The notes beneath the pieces are model-generated. The model was not told the DNA's origin, searched no databases, and saw only the letters and a program-made list of their open reading frames with translations. The position numbers and the translations under genes were made by a program. 7,039 bases of DNA. Source: Porphyrobacter sp. Lineage in GTDB: Bacteria; Pseudomonadota; Alphaproteobacteria; Sphingomonadales; Sphingomonadaceae. Shown here piece by piece: positions 1 through 6,185 of the stretch. The first letter of the stretch is position 1; each line of letters begins with the position of its first letter. The stretch lies in the NCBI GenBank assembly GCA_021732945.1, contig JAKFWB010000193.1, positions 1 to 7,039 of the forward strand. Direction: 5' to 3'.

Positions 1-71
1 AATCACCTCTCCGGGTAATTTTAAAAGAAATTCCAAGATGTAAATTTGGTTTTTATTAGGGATAACCGGCA
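1..71 (+). promoter_or_regulatory. A+T-rich leader with ribosome binding site for the tail-fibre-like gene
   Basis: This stretch is about 34% G+C by hand count, against roughly 57-70% in the genes that follow, so it stands out as non-coding upstream DNA. AGGGA at 58-62 lies 9 bases before the ATG at 72 and is a good Shine-Dalgarno match, which supports that start. The A+T-rich core at 19-57 is a plausible place for a promoter, but I cannot point to a convincing -35/-10 pair, so the promoter itself is inference. Confidence 0.35.
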
Positions 72-905
72 ATGCGTACTATTTCGACCCTGCTCGCGGT
101 CATCGGATCGCTCCTCGCCACCGCCGCCTCGGCGCAGTTGCCGCAATGCACCGTGCCCAACACGCTGGTGAACGGTCAGGTCGCTGATGCCAGTGACGTG
201 ATGGAAAATTTCAACGCCATCGCGGGCTGCGCCGACAACAGCGTTACCCCTGAAGGCACGCCTGCGACCGGTGAAATCGCGGTCTTCACCAGCCCAACCG
301 CAATCACTGGCGGCGATCTGACAGGAGACGTGACAACCTCCGGCAGCACTACGACGCAGCTTTCGGCCTCGGGTGTCGCGCCGGGGACGTATAATAATGC
401 CACCGTGACCATTGATGCCAAAGGCCGGGTGACCTTCGCCCAAAGCGGGCCTGTGGGAGGCGGCAGTGGCACATTGGCCTACACCACGCTGTTCTACCAG
501 CCGACTTACACCTTGCCGGCTGGAACAGCGACAATCGTGAATGTCTCGACCGCCAACGAGGTCATGGTGATCGCACACAACATCACCAAAAGCGCGTCGG
601 GCAGTCACAATGTTCAGTTCAGCGTGGATGGCGGCGTCACATACGTATCGACCAATGTCTATCTGATGGACATCGGTACGAATGGTCTCATCGGCGTGAG
701 CGGCTCCGCCTTCATCGGCGGTCAGGGGGCAACCTCGGCCCGAAGCTTCGTTCTCCACGTCCCCAATCTCAAATCGCCCACGCCGAAGCCATTTTTCGGG
801 AACCGTACGGGGTTCTTCAACAATCCCGGTCCCATCACCCATATCCGCATATATTCAACGGCGGGGAACATCACAGGCGGATCGTTGACGGTGCTTGCTC
901 GGTAG
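72..905 (+). CDS. Secreted phage tail-fibre-like protein upstream of the pilin gene
   Basis: The 277-residue product starts with a Sec signal peptide: charged MRT, a hydrophobic stretch at about 7-19, and a likely cleavage site after ASA (21/22). The mature N-terminus has a segment NGQVADASDVMENFNAI (34-50) flanked by Cys26 and Cys53, which may form a disulfide. This NG..ADA..VM.NFNA pattern is one I know from phage and prophage tail or structural proteins. Residues 80-126 match the common tail-fibre repeat style (GDLTGDVT..GS then SGVAPGTYNNATVTIDAKGRVT). A glycine hinge (127-133) leads to a C-terminal domain of about 145 residues rich in beta-forming, Gly, Thr and Ser residues, as in receptor-binding heads; I do not recognise its family. 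The gene ends 40 bases before the pilin ATG on the same strand, so co-transcription with the T4SS is likely. A surface adhesin, pilus-associated protein or exported substrate would fit, but the role is inference; it could also be an unrelated prophage-derived gene. Confidence 0.75.
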   Translation: MRTISTLLAVIGSLLATAASAQLPQCTVPNTLVNGQVADASDVMENFNAIAGCADNSVTPEGTPATGEIAVFTSPTAITGGDLTGDVTTSGSTTTQLSASGVAPGTYNNATVTIDAKGRVTFAQSGPVGGGSGTLAYTTLFYQPTYTLPAGTATIVNVSTANEVMVIAHNITKSASGSHNVQFSVDGGVTYVSTNVYLMDIGTNGLIGVSGSAFIGGQGATSARSFVLHVPNLKSPTPKPFFGNRTGFFNNPGPITHIRIYSTAGNITGGSLTVLAR

Positions 906-945
906 GTTCGCGGCGAGTGATGCTTCAGAGGGTAGGCGCTTGTCT

Positions 946-1296
946 ATGTCCGTGATCACCGCAGCGGCAGACTGGGTCACGGGCCTCGTTACCGGCCCGG
1001 CCCTGACCTCGCTCTTGTTGATCACAATCGCGGTGCTGGCATTCACCATGCTGTCCGGACGACTCCCATTGCGGCGAGGCAGTCTCGTCATCCTAGGTTG
1101 CTTTATCCTTACTGGGGCCGCCGAAATTTCTCGCTCGATGATGGAATTTCTGCCGAATACGCCAGTTCCCGCGCTCCCTTCCAGCCCGGCACCGATCGAG
1201 GTGCAGGAATTGCCCGCCCTCGGCCCCAAGCCAGAGAGAACCCCATCAACGGGCAATCCGTTCGATCCATACCCGGGCGGCAAGCCGGTCAACTGA
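946..1296 (+). CDS. virB2: VirB2/TrbC-family pilin with proline-rich C-terminal tail
   Basis: The 116-residue product is a small two-helix membrane protein. Hydrophobic segments lie at about 17-38 and 45-62, joined by a basic loop, GRLPLRR (38-44). The pattern W.tGl.tGp...l..iaV..f.mLsGRl..RRg..vilGcFil.GA is what I expect of VirB2 pilins of sphingomonad T4SS, so the assignment rests on topology and motif style. VirB2 subunits are stored in the inner membrane and polymerise into the pilus. No cleavable signal peptide is evident. After the second helix an unusual tail of about 50 residues follows (from about 67 on), with roughly a quarter proline and motifs such as PSSPAP and PYPGG. I chose ATG 946, with AGAGGG at 927-932 upstream. 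A TTG at 895 in the same frame would add 17 residues with no pilin character and overlap the preceding gene. Confidence 0.75.
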   Translation: MSVITAAADWVTGLVTGPALTSLLLITIAVLAFTMLSGRLPLRRGSLVILGCFILTGAAEISRSMMEFLPNTPVPALPSSPAPIEVQELPALGPKPERTPSTGNPFDPYPGGKPVN

Positions 1297-1592
1297 TTGT
1301 CGCTTGGCGAGAAAGCCACATCGGGTTGCAGTATGGTAATCTGCGGCGATATCATCGGGCCAAGGGTCCGCCAAATGGCCCACTTCTCAGCGAACGATGA
1401 AGTTCGAGCGCACCTTTATTGTCTAAACGAACTGAGCCCGAGCGCCTTGGTCAACACTGGCGAAATCCGACAGCCCCATAACGTTGAACCGCTTGAGACA
1501 AATACCAGCCTTACCGATGGCTTATGCAATGAAAGCCTTGCTTTTCCAGTTCGATGATACAGACTGCAAGTTCTTGTTCGCCGGGGGTCGCA
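1297..1592. other. Spacer between virB2 and virB3, lower G+C, no confident gene
   Basis: This 296-base gap breaks an operon whose other T4SS junctions all overlap. G+C is about 52% over 1321-1560, clearly below the roughly 68% sampled in virB4. It holds an inverted repeat at 1357-1381 and a weaker one, CGAAC/GTTCG, at 1391-1406 around a 6-base loop; neither is followed by a T run. The virB2 frame stays open after its stop until TGA 1555-1557. Inside it, ATG 1333 would give 74 residues with no recognisable domain and only a poor ribosome binding site. That frame ends in an ATGA overlap with an in-frame ATG (1554) of virB3. I found no tRNA, convincing promoter or insertion-sequence end. It may be a leader, an RNA element or decayed coding DNA. 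Confidence 0.5.
1357..1381. repeat. Inverted repeat downstream of virB2, possible mRNA hairpin
   Basis: GGGCCA (1357-1362) and TGGCCC (1376-1381) are perfect reverse complements around a 13-base loop, a 6-bp G+C-rich stem about 60 bases after the virB2 stop. No U run follows, so it is not a standard intrinsic terminator. A role in stabilising the pilin transcript or lowering read-through is possible but is inference. A 6-bp stem can also arise by chance. Confidence 0.35.
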
Positions 1593-1880
1593 ATGTCCGA
1601 GGAACTTCGCCGGGATACGCTGTTCGTCGCGCTCACGCGCCCGCAGATGTTTGCCGGGGTCACCTATACCTTCTTCGTCATCAACGCGGTCGTCTGCGTT
1701 GAGCTGTTCCTGATCTTCCGCGCCTGGTGGGTGCTGCTGGCGGCGCTGGCGATCCATGGCATCGGCATGCTTGCCTGCCTTGAGGAGCCGCGCATCTTTG
1801 ACCTCTGGATCACGCGGGTGCGCAACTGCCCGCGGGTCCGGAACCATGCGATCTGGCGATGCAATTCCTACCGCCCCTGA
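1593..1880 (+). CDS. virB3: T4SS inner-membrane protein VirB3
   Basis: The 95-residue protein matches VirB3 in length and motifs: an N-terminal LFVALTRPQMFAGV (10-23), two hydrophobic segments at about 22-42 and 45-62, then EPRIFDLW (65-72) and a basic C-terminal end with the WRCNSYRP finish familiar from this family. VirB3 is a small inner-membrane subunit that associates with the VirB4 ATPase and is needed for pilus assembly. I chose ATG 1593 because MSEELRRD is the usual family start and GGGGG at 1583-1587 sits 5 bases upstream. An in-frame ATG at 1554 would add 13 residues without family character. The 3' end overlaps the virB4 start by 22 bases, so the two are probably translationally coupled. 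It follows the long spacer after virB2. Confidence 0.93.
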   Translation: MSEELRRDTLFVALTRPQMFAGVTYTFFVINAVVCVELFLIFRAWWVLLAALAIHGIGMLACLEEPRIFDLWITRVRNCPRVRNHAIWRCNSYRP

Positions 1881-4234
1881 CCCGTAATCCGAAGGTGGCC
1901 GCGCGTGAGGCTCCGGCAGGGGCGCACCTGCCGTACGCGCGGCATATCGACGATGTGACCATCCAGACCCGCGACGGGCTGCTGATGCAGACGATCCGGC
2001 TTGGCGGCCTGCTGTTCGAGACCGCCGACAGCGCTGAGCTCAACTACCGGGCAGGCTTGCGAGACGCGATGCTGCGCACGCTTGGTTCCTCGCGCTTTGC
2101 GATTTACCACCATGTCGTGCGGCGGCGTGCAGATGCGGCGCTGCGTCCGGTGGCCGCTGACGACTTCTCGGCCCGGCTCGATGCGCGCTGGCAGGAGCGG
2201 CTTGGCGGCAAGCAGCTCTATGTGAACGAACTGTTCGTCACCATCATCCGCCGCCCGCTCCAAGGCCGGATCGGGATTGCCGATCGGTTGCGCAGCCTCA
2301 TCTCCGGCAAGTCGAAGCGCAATGCGGGACAGATCGCCGCAGAGAAGCACGCACTTGACCGCGCTCGGGAAGCTCTGATGGCCTCACTAGGCGCCTATGA
2401 GCCGCAGCTCCTTAGTATCTACGACACGCCCGATGGCAAGCGCTCCGAGCCGCTCGAGTTCCTGTCGTGCCTGTTCAATGCTGACCTGCGCCCAGTGGCG
2501 CTGCCGCATGGTGATCTCGGGCACTTCATCCCGGCGCGGCGGGTCAGCTTCGGGCAGGATTGCGTCGAGCTGGGTCCGGCAGGTCCCCTAGCGCGCCGGT
2601 TTGTAGCGATGGTCTCGATCAAGGATTATCCTGGTGCGACCTTCCCCGGCATGTTCGACGAGCTCTACCGCCTGCCGTTCGAGCTGCAGGTGACCCAGAG
2701 CTTCGCCATGGTCGAACGCGCCGCTGCACTTGGACAGATGAACCTGGCGCTGCGCCGTATGCGCTCGGCGGAGGATGAAGCGCTGTCGCTGCGCGATGAG
2801 CTTACCTACGCCAAGGATGAGGTGGCTGCCGGGCGCGCCGGGTTTGGGGAACACCACACGTCTATTGCGGTGCATGCCGATAATCTTGCAAGTCTCGAAG
2901 GTCATGTCGCCGAGGTGATCGCGCTCCTCGCCGATCTCGGGATCAATGCGGTCCGCGAGGATATCGCGCTGGAGCCTGCATTCTGGGCACAGTTTCCTGG
3001 CAACTTCCGCTATATCGGTCGGCGCGGGCTGGTCTCGACCACCAACTTTGCCGGCCTCGCCAGCCTCCACAACTTTCCTGTGGGGCGCGCTCAGGGCAAC
3101 CACTGGGGCGAGGCGGTGACCCTGTTCGAAACCACGGCGGCGGGACCCTATTTCTTCAACTTCCACCGCGCCGACCTTGGCAACTTCACGGTGATCGGCC
3201 CCTCGGGGTCGGGCAAGACTGTGGTGCTCAATTTCCTGCTGGCGCAGGCACGGCGGTTCTCCCCAAGGATCATCTTCTTCGACAAGGACCGCGGGGCCGA
3301 GCTGTTCATCCGCGCGATCGGCGGGCAGTATGACCGGCTCCGACCAGATGCGCCCTCGGGCCTCAATCCGCTCCAGCTGGATGATACGCCCGCCAACCGA
3401 CAGTTCCTGATCGAATGGCTTACTTTGCTCGCAGGAGGAGCGACCAGCGCCGAGTTGGACCAGATCCGTGATTCGATCGAGACCAGTTTCGCTCAACCTG
3501 CCGCACGCCGCCGCTTGCGCTATCTGGTGGAGCTGTTCCGCGGCGGCGCCAGGCCTGAGCCCGATGATCTCCACGCCCGTCTGCGCCCCTGGTGGGGTGA
3601 AGGCGAGCGCGCCTGGCTGTTCGATAACGAGCGCGACCTCACCGATCTTGCTGCCGACACGGTCGGGTTCGACATGACCGCGATCCTCGATGATCCCACA
3701 GCCCGCACGCCGGCAATGTTCTACTTCTTCCACCGGGTCGAACAGCGGCTCGATGGGAGCCCAGCGATCATCGTCATCGACGAAGGCTGGAAGGCGCTCG
3801 ATGACGATATATTTGTGCGGCGGATCAAGGACTGGGAGAAGACCATCCGCAAGCGCAACGGGGTGGTCGGGTTCGCGACCCAGAGCGCGTCCGATGCGCT
3901 GGAAAGTAAAATCGCCAGCGCAATCATCGAGCAGGCTGCGACCCAGATCTTCATGATCAACCCCAAGGCGCGCGCCGAAGACTACATCAACGGGTTCGGG
4001 CTCAGCCGCCACGAGTTCGATCTGGTGCGCACGCTCCCTGACAGCTCGCACTGCTTCCTGATCCGGCACGGGCGAGAGAGTGTGGTGGCGCGGCTCGATC
4101 TGTCCGGCGAGAGCGACATCCTCACCATCCTCTCCGGCCGCGAGTCGACCGTTCGGATGTTTGACGAACTCGTTACCCGCACCGGGCCTGACCCGGCCAA
4201 CTGGCTTCACCTGCTGCTCGAGAAGGCTGCCTGA
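1859..4234 (+). CDS. virB4: T4SS ATPase VirB4
   Basis: At 791 residues this is full length for VirB4, the conserved ATPase that powers T4SS pilus biogenesis and substrate transfer at the inner membrane. The N-terminal half (for example LPYARHIDDVTIQTRDG near residues 23-39 and the VNELFVTIIRRP segment near 122-133) is the CagE/TrbE/VirB4 N-terminal domain. The C-terminal half is a RecA-like motor: Walker A GPSGSGKT at 447-454, Walker B IIVIDEGW with Asp641-Glu642, and a downstream GFATQS segment with Gln675, as in this ATPase class. All key nucleotide-binding residues are present and the frame is uninterrupted. The ATG lies inside the last codons of virB3 (22-base overlap), and the stop overlaps the virB6 ATG by one base (TGATG). 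In many T4SS loci virB5 follows virB4; here virB6 follows directly. The assignment is firm. Confidence 0.97.
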   Translation: MQFLPPLTRNPKVAAREAPAGAHLPYARHIDDVTIQTRDGLLMQTIRLGGLLFETADSAELNYRAGLRDAMLRTLGSSRFAIYHHVVRRRADAALRPVAADDFSARLDARWQERLGGKQLYVNELFVTIIRRPLQGRIGIADRLRSLISGKSKRNAGQIAAEKHALDRAREALMASLGAYEPQLLSIYDTPDGKRSEPLEFLSCLFNADLRPVALPHGDLGHFIPARRVSFGQDCVELGPAGPLARRFVAMVSIKDYPGATFPGMFDELYRLPFELQVTQSFAMVERAAALGQMNLALRRMRSAEDEALSLRDELTYAKDEVAAGRAGFGEHHTSIAVHADNLASLEGHVAEVIALLADLGINAVREDIALEPAFWAQFPGNFRYIGRRGLVSTTNFAGLASLHNFPVGRAQGNHWGEAVTLFETTAAGPYFFNFHRADLGNFTVIGPSGSGKTVVLNFLLAQARRFSPRIIFFDKDRGAELFIRAIGGQYDRLRPDAPSGLNPLQLDDTPANRQFLIEWLTLLAGGATSAELDQIRDSIETSFAQPAARRRLRYLVELFRGGARPEPDDLHARLRPWWGEGERAWLFDNERDLTDLAADTVGFDMTAILDDPTARTPAMFYFFHRVEQRLDGSPAIIVIDEGWKALDDDIFVRRIKDWEKTIRKRNGVVGFATQSASDALESKIASAIIEQAATQIFMINPKARAEDYINGFGLSRHEFDLVRTLPDSSHCFLIRHGRESVVARLDLSGESDILTILSGRESTVRMFDELVTRTGPDPANWLHLLLEKAA

Positions 4235-5439
4235 TGGCCTGTCCGGCGATCATCACCGGCGACAGCTTCCTGCTGCGCACGCTGGCGCATATCGATTGTC
4301 AGGCGCAGGTGATCGGCTCCTATGGTTATCTGGCGCTCGGCCAGCCCGGTTCGACCGCGTCAGTGTTGATGACGAGCCTGCTCACGCTGTTCATTGCGCT
4401 GTTTGGCATCCGCTTGCTGTTCGGCCCGCCGCCGGGCGCGCGCGATCTGGTGTTCGACGTGTTGAAGATCGGGATTGTGCTGACGCTGGCTTTCTCGTGG
4501 CCCGCGTTCCGGACGGTGATCTATGACGTAACCCTCAAGGGACCGGTCGAGATTGCAACCACGATCGGGACCGCAAGCGGCAATGCGCGGCCCGGTGAGG
4601 GGCTGGCCGAGCGGCTGCAGCGCGCCGACAATGCGATAGTGCGTCTGACCGAGGTCGGCGCGGGCCGCAATCTCGGCGCGCTGATCGACAGTGAAGCGCC
4701 TGGCGGCACCTTCGAAAGTTCCGCGCTTGCCGACGACACCGCATTCGGTTCCGCACGGCTGCTGTTTCTGGCCGGTACCATCGGGACCTTGGCTCTGTTG
4801 CGGATTGCCGCAGGCCTGCTGCTTGCGCTCACGCCGCTGGTTGCCGGACTGTATTTCTTCCCGTGGACGCGCGGGCTGGTCGCAGGCTGGATCAAGGGTT
4901 TGGTGCTGACCATGACCGGTTCGATCGGCGCGGCGCTCGTCCTGTCTGTCGAGCTTGCCATCATCGAGCCCTGGCTTGCCGATGCGCTGAAGGTGCGCTC
5001 GCTCGGCTATGCCATACCGGCTGCCCCCACCGAGCTGTTCGCGATCATGCTCGCCTTTGCCATCGTCCAGCTGATGATGATCTGGCTGCTAGCCCGGGTG
5101 GTGTTCACGCGAGGCTGGCTCACGCTGCCTGACTTCCCGCGGATGCCAGAAGCGCAACTGGTCCCGCAGGTCATTGGTAATGCTCGCACGGGCTCAGGCG
5201 AGGTTACGATCCTGCGCGCCGAACAGATCGGGACTGCGGTCGAGAATGTGGTGCGCCGCGAGCAGACCATCGCCAATGAGCGGTCGATGCGCACCGGACT
5301 GTCCGGAATGAGCGAGGTCGCAAGCGGTTCTGGAGGACCCGGTCCGGTCATCGATGGCGGCGCGCCCCGGCTTGGCAGCTCGTATCGGCGCACGTCCCTG
5401 CGCAGCTCGCGCGCTGGGCAGGCAAGGGATCGCAGCTGA
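4234..5439 (+). CDS. virB6: T4SS polytopic inner-membrane protein VirB6 (TrbL/VirB6 family)
   Basis: The 401-residue protein has several hydrophobic segments, at about 43-63, 73-95, 175-208 (long enough for two helices), 218-245 and 266-291. That topology, the FPWTRG..AGWIKGL segment (209-223) and the place between virB4 and virB8 identify VirB6, the polytopic subunit of the inner-membrane translocation channel. The loop at about 100-172 is likely the large central loop that contacts substrate in Agrobacterium VirB6. It is longer than Agrobacterium VirB6 (about 295 residues), mainly through a hydrophilic tail of about 110 residues ending in a Gly-rich and then Ser/Arg-rich segment (YRRTSLRSSRAGQ). 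The ATG shares one base with the virB4 stop, and GAGAAGG at 4220-4226 is a good ribosome binding site. Its stop in turn overlaps the virB8 ATG by one base. Confidence 0.92.
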   Translation: MACPAIITGDSFLLRTLAHIDCQAQVIGSYGYLALGQPGSTASVLMTSLLTLFIALFGIRLLFGPPPGARDLVFDVLKIGIVLTLAFSWPAFRTVIYDVTLKGPVEIATTIGTASGNARPGEGLAERLQRADNAIVRLTEVGAGRNLGALIDSEAPGGTFESSALADDTAFGSARLLFLAGTIGTLALLRIAAGLLLALTPLVAGLYFFPWTRGLVAGWIKGLVLTMTGSIGAALVLSVELAIIEPWLADALKVRSLGYAIPAAPTELFAIMLAFAIVQLMMIWLLARVVFTRGWLTLPDFPRMPEAQLVPQVIGNARTGSGEVTILRAEQIGTAVENVVRREQTIANERSMRTGLSGMSEVASGSGGPGPVIDGGAPRLGSSYRRTSLRSSRAGQARDRS

Positions 5440-6185
5440 TGAACATGACGCCGCAGCAGGATTTCAGCGAGGATCTGACCGACCTGCCGGTCGCGGCCAG
5501 CTGGGCAGCCAGCGTGACCGAAGATTTGGAGCGGTCCAATCGCCGTGCGTGGATTGTCGCGATCATCGCCGCCATCGTCGCGTTGCTCGAGGCGGTCGCC
5601 CTGGTCTTCCTAGTCCCGCTCAAGACGGTGGAGCCCTACACCCTGCTGGTCGACCGCCAGACCGGCAATGTCGAGGCGCTCGCCCCGCTCGATGCGCAGG
5701 TGGTGGCGCCTGATGCCGCGCTCACCCGCTCGTTCCTCGTCCAATATGTGATCGCGCGCGAGAGCTTCGCGCTGCCGACCTTGCAGGACGACTACCGCAA
5801 GGTGTCGCTGTGGTCAGGCCAAGCGGTGCGTGAGACCTATCAGCGGGCCATGGATGCCGCGACACCGGGAAGTCCTCTTGCAGTGCTGCCAAGAAATGCC
5901 GCCATCCGAACCCAGGTGAAGAGCGTCTCTACCCTTGGTGAGGGCAGAGCATTGGTGCGGTTCATGACAACCCGCATTGATCTCGGTGCCTCGCCGCAGC
6001 CGCCGAACCACTGGGCGGCCGTGGTCAACTTCAGTTTCAGTGCCGCCGAGATGAGCGCAGAGGACCGCTACATCAATCCGCTAGGGTTCCAGGTCACCGC
6101 CTATCGCCGCGATGCCGAGACCATCCCGGAAGAGGGCATCGTCAACGGCGTCGACCGGGACGGTGTTGCGGGGGCGACGCCATGA
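5439..6185 (+). CDS. virB8: T4SS inner-membrane assembly factor VirB8
   Basis: The 248-residue product has the VirB8 layout: a short cytoplasmic N-terminus, one transmembrane helix at about 38-60, and a periplasmic domain. Within that domain I see YVIARESF (103-110) and the conserved NPLG turn (213-216, the NPxG motif of VirB8) followed by FQVTAYRRD. VirB8 is a bitopic protein that nucleates assembly of the secretion channel and contacts VirB9 and VirB10. AAGGGA at 5424-5429, inside virB6, is 9 bases before ATG 5439. A second ATG at 5445 (M3) is possible but has a tighter spacing. The stop overlaps the virB9 ATG by 4 bases (ATGA). No virB7-like lipoprotein gene separates it from virB6. Confidence 0.94.
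   Translation: MNMTPQQDFSEDLTDLPVAASWAASVTEDLERSNRRAWIVAIIAAIVALLEAVALVFLVPLKTVEPYTLLVDRQTGNVEALAPLDAQVVAPDAALTRSFLVQYVIARESFALPTLQDDYRKVSLWSGQAVRETYQRAMDAATPGSPLAVLPRNAAIRTQVKSVSTLGEGRALVRFMTTRIDLGASPQPPNHWAAVVNFSFSAAEMSAEDRYINPLGFQVTAYRRDAETIPEEGIVNGVDRDGVAGATP

Noticed and set aside
28..57. Hairpin followed by T-rich DNA, possible terminator of an upstream gene
   Set aside because: CCAA (33-36) pairs with TTGG (46-49), but the stem is only 4 bp with a 9-base loop and mismatches outside it; too weak to call in an A+T-rich leader.
21..842. Long open frame on the minus strand (273 residues) opposite the tail-fibre-like gene
   Set aside because: The translation is rich in Arg, Gly and His with no domain, typical of the antisense of a high-G+C gene. 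The + strand frame has a signal peptide, recognisable motifs and a ribosome binding site.
895..945. Extended pilin start at TTG 895
   Set aside because: The extra 17 residues overlap the end of the preceding gene, show no signal-peptide character, and ATG 946 has a usable upstream AGAGGG.
1483..1528. Candidate promoter upstream of virB3 (TTGAGA at 1493 with TATGCA at 1523)
   Set aside because: The spacing is 24 bases, too long for a sigma-70-type promoter, and no better pair is visible in the spacer.
1416..1847. Minus-strand open frame across the spacer and virB3, including a RRTRTC stretch like the translated T-arm of a tRNA
   Set aside because: I checked the DNA at 1545-1592 for a tRNA 3' end and found no T-stem pairing or acceptor stem, so the resemblance is chance; the rest is antisense to virB3.
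2588..4210. 540-residue open frame on the minus strand inside virB4
   Set aside because: It lies entirely opposite virB4, which has intact ATPase motifs. The antisense translation has no recognisable fold or motif and a skewed composition.
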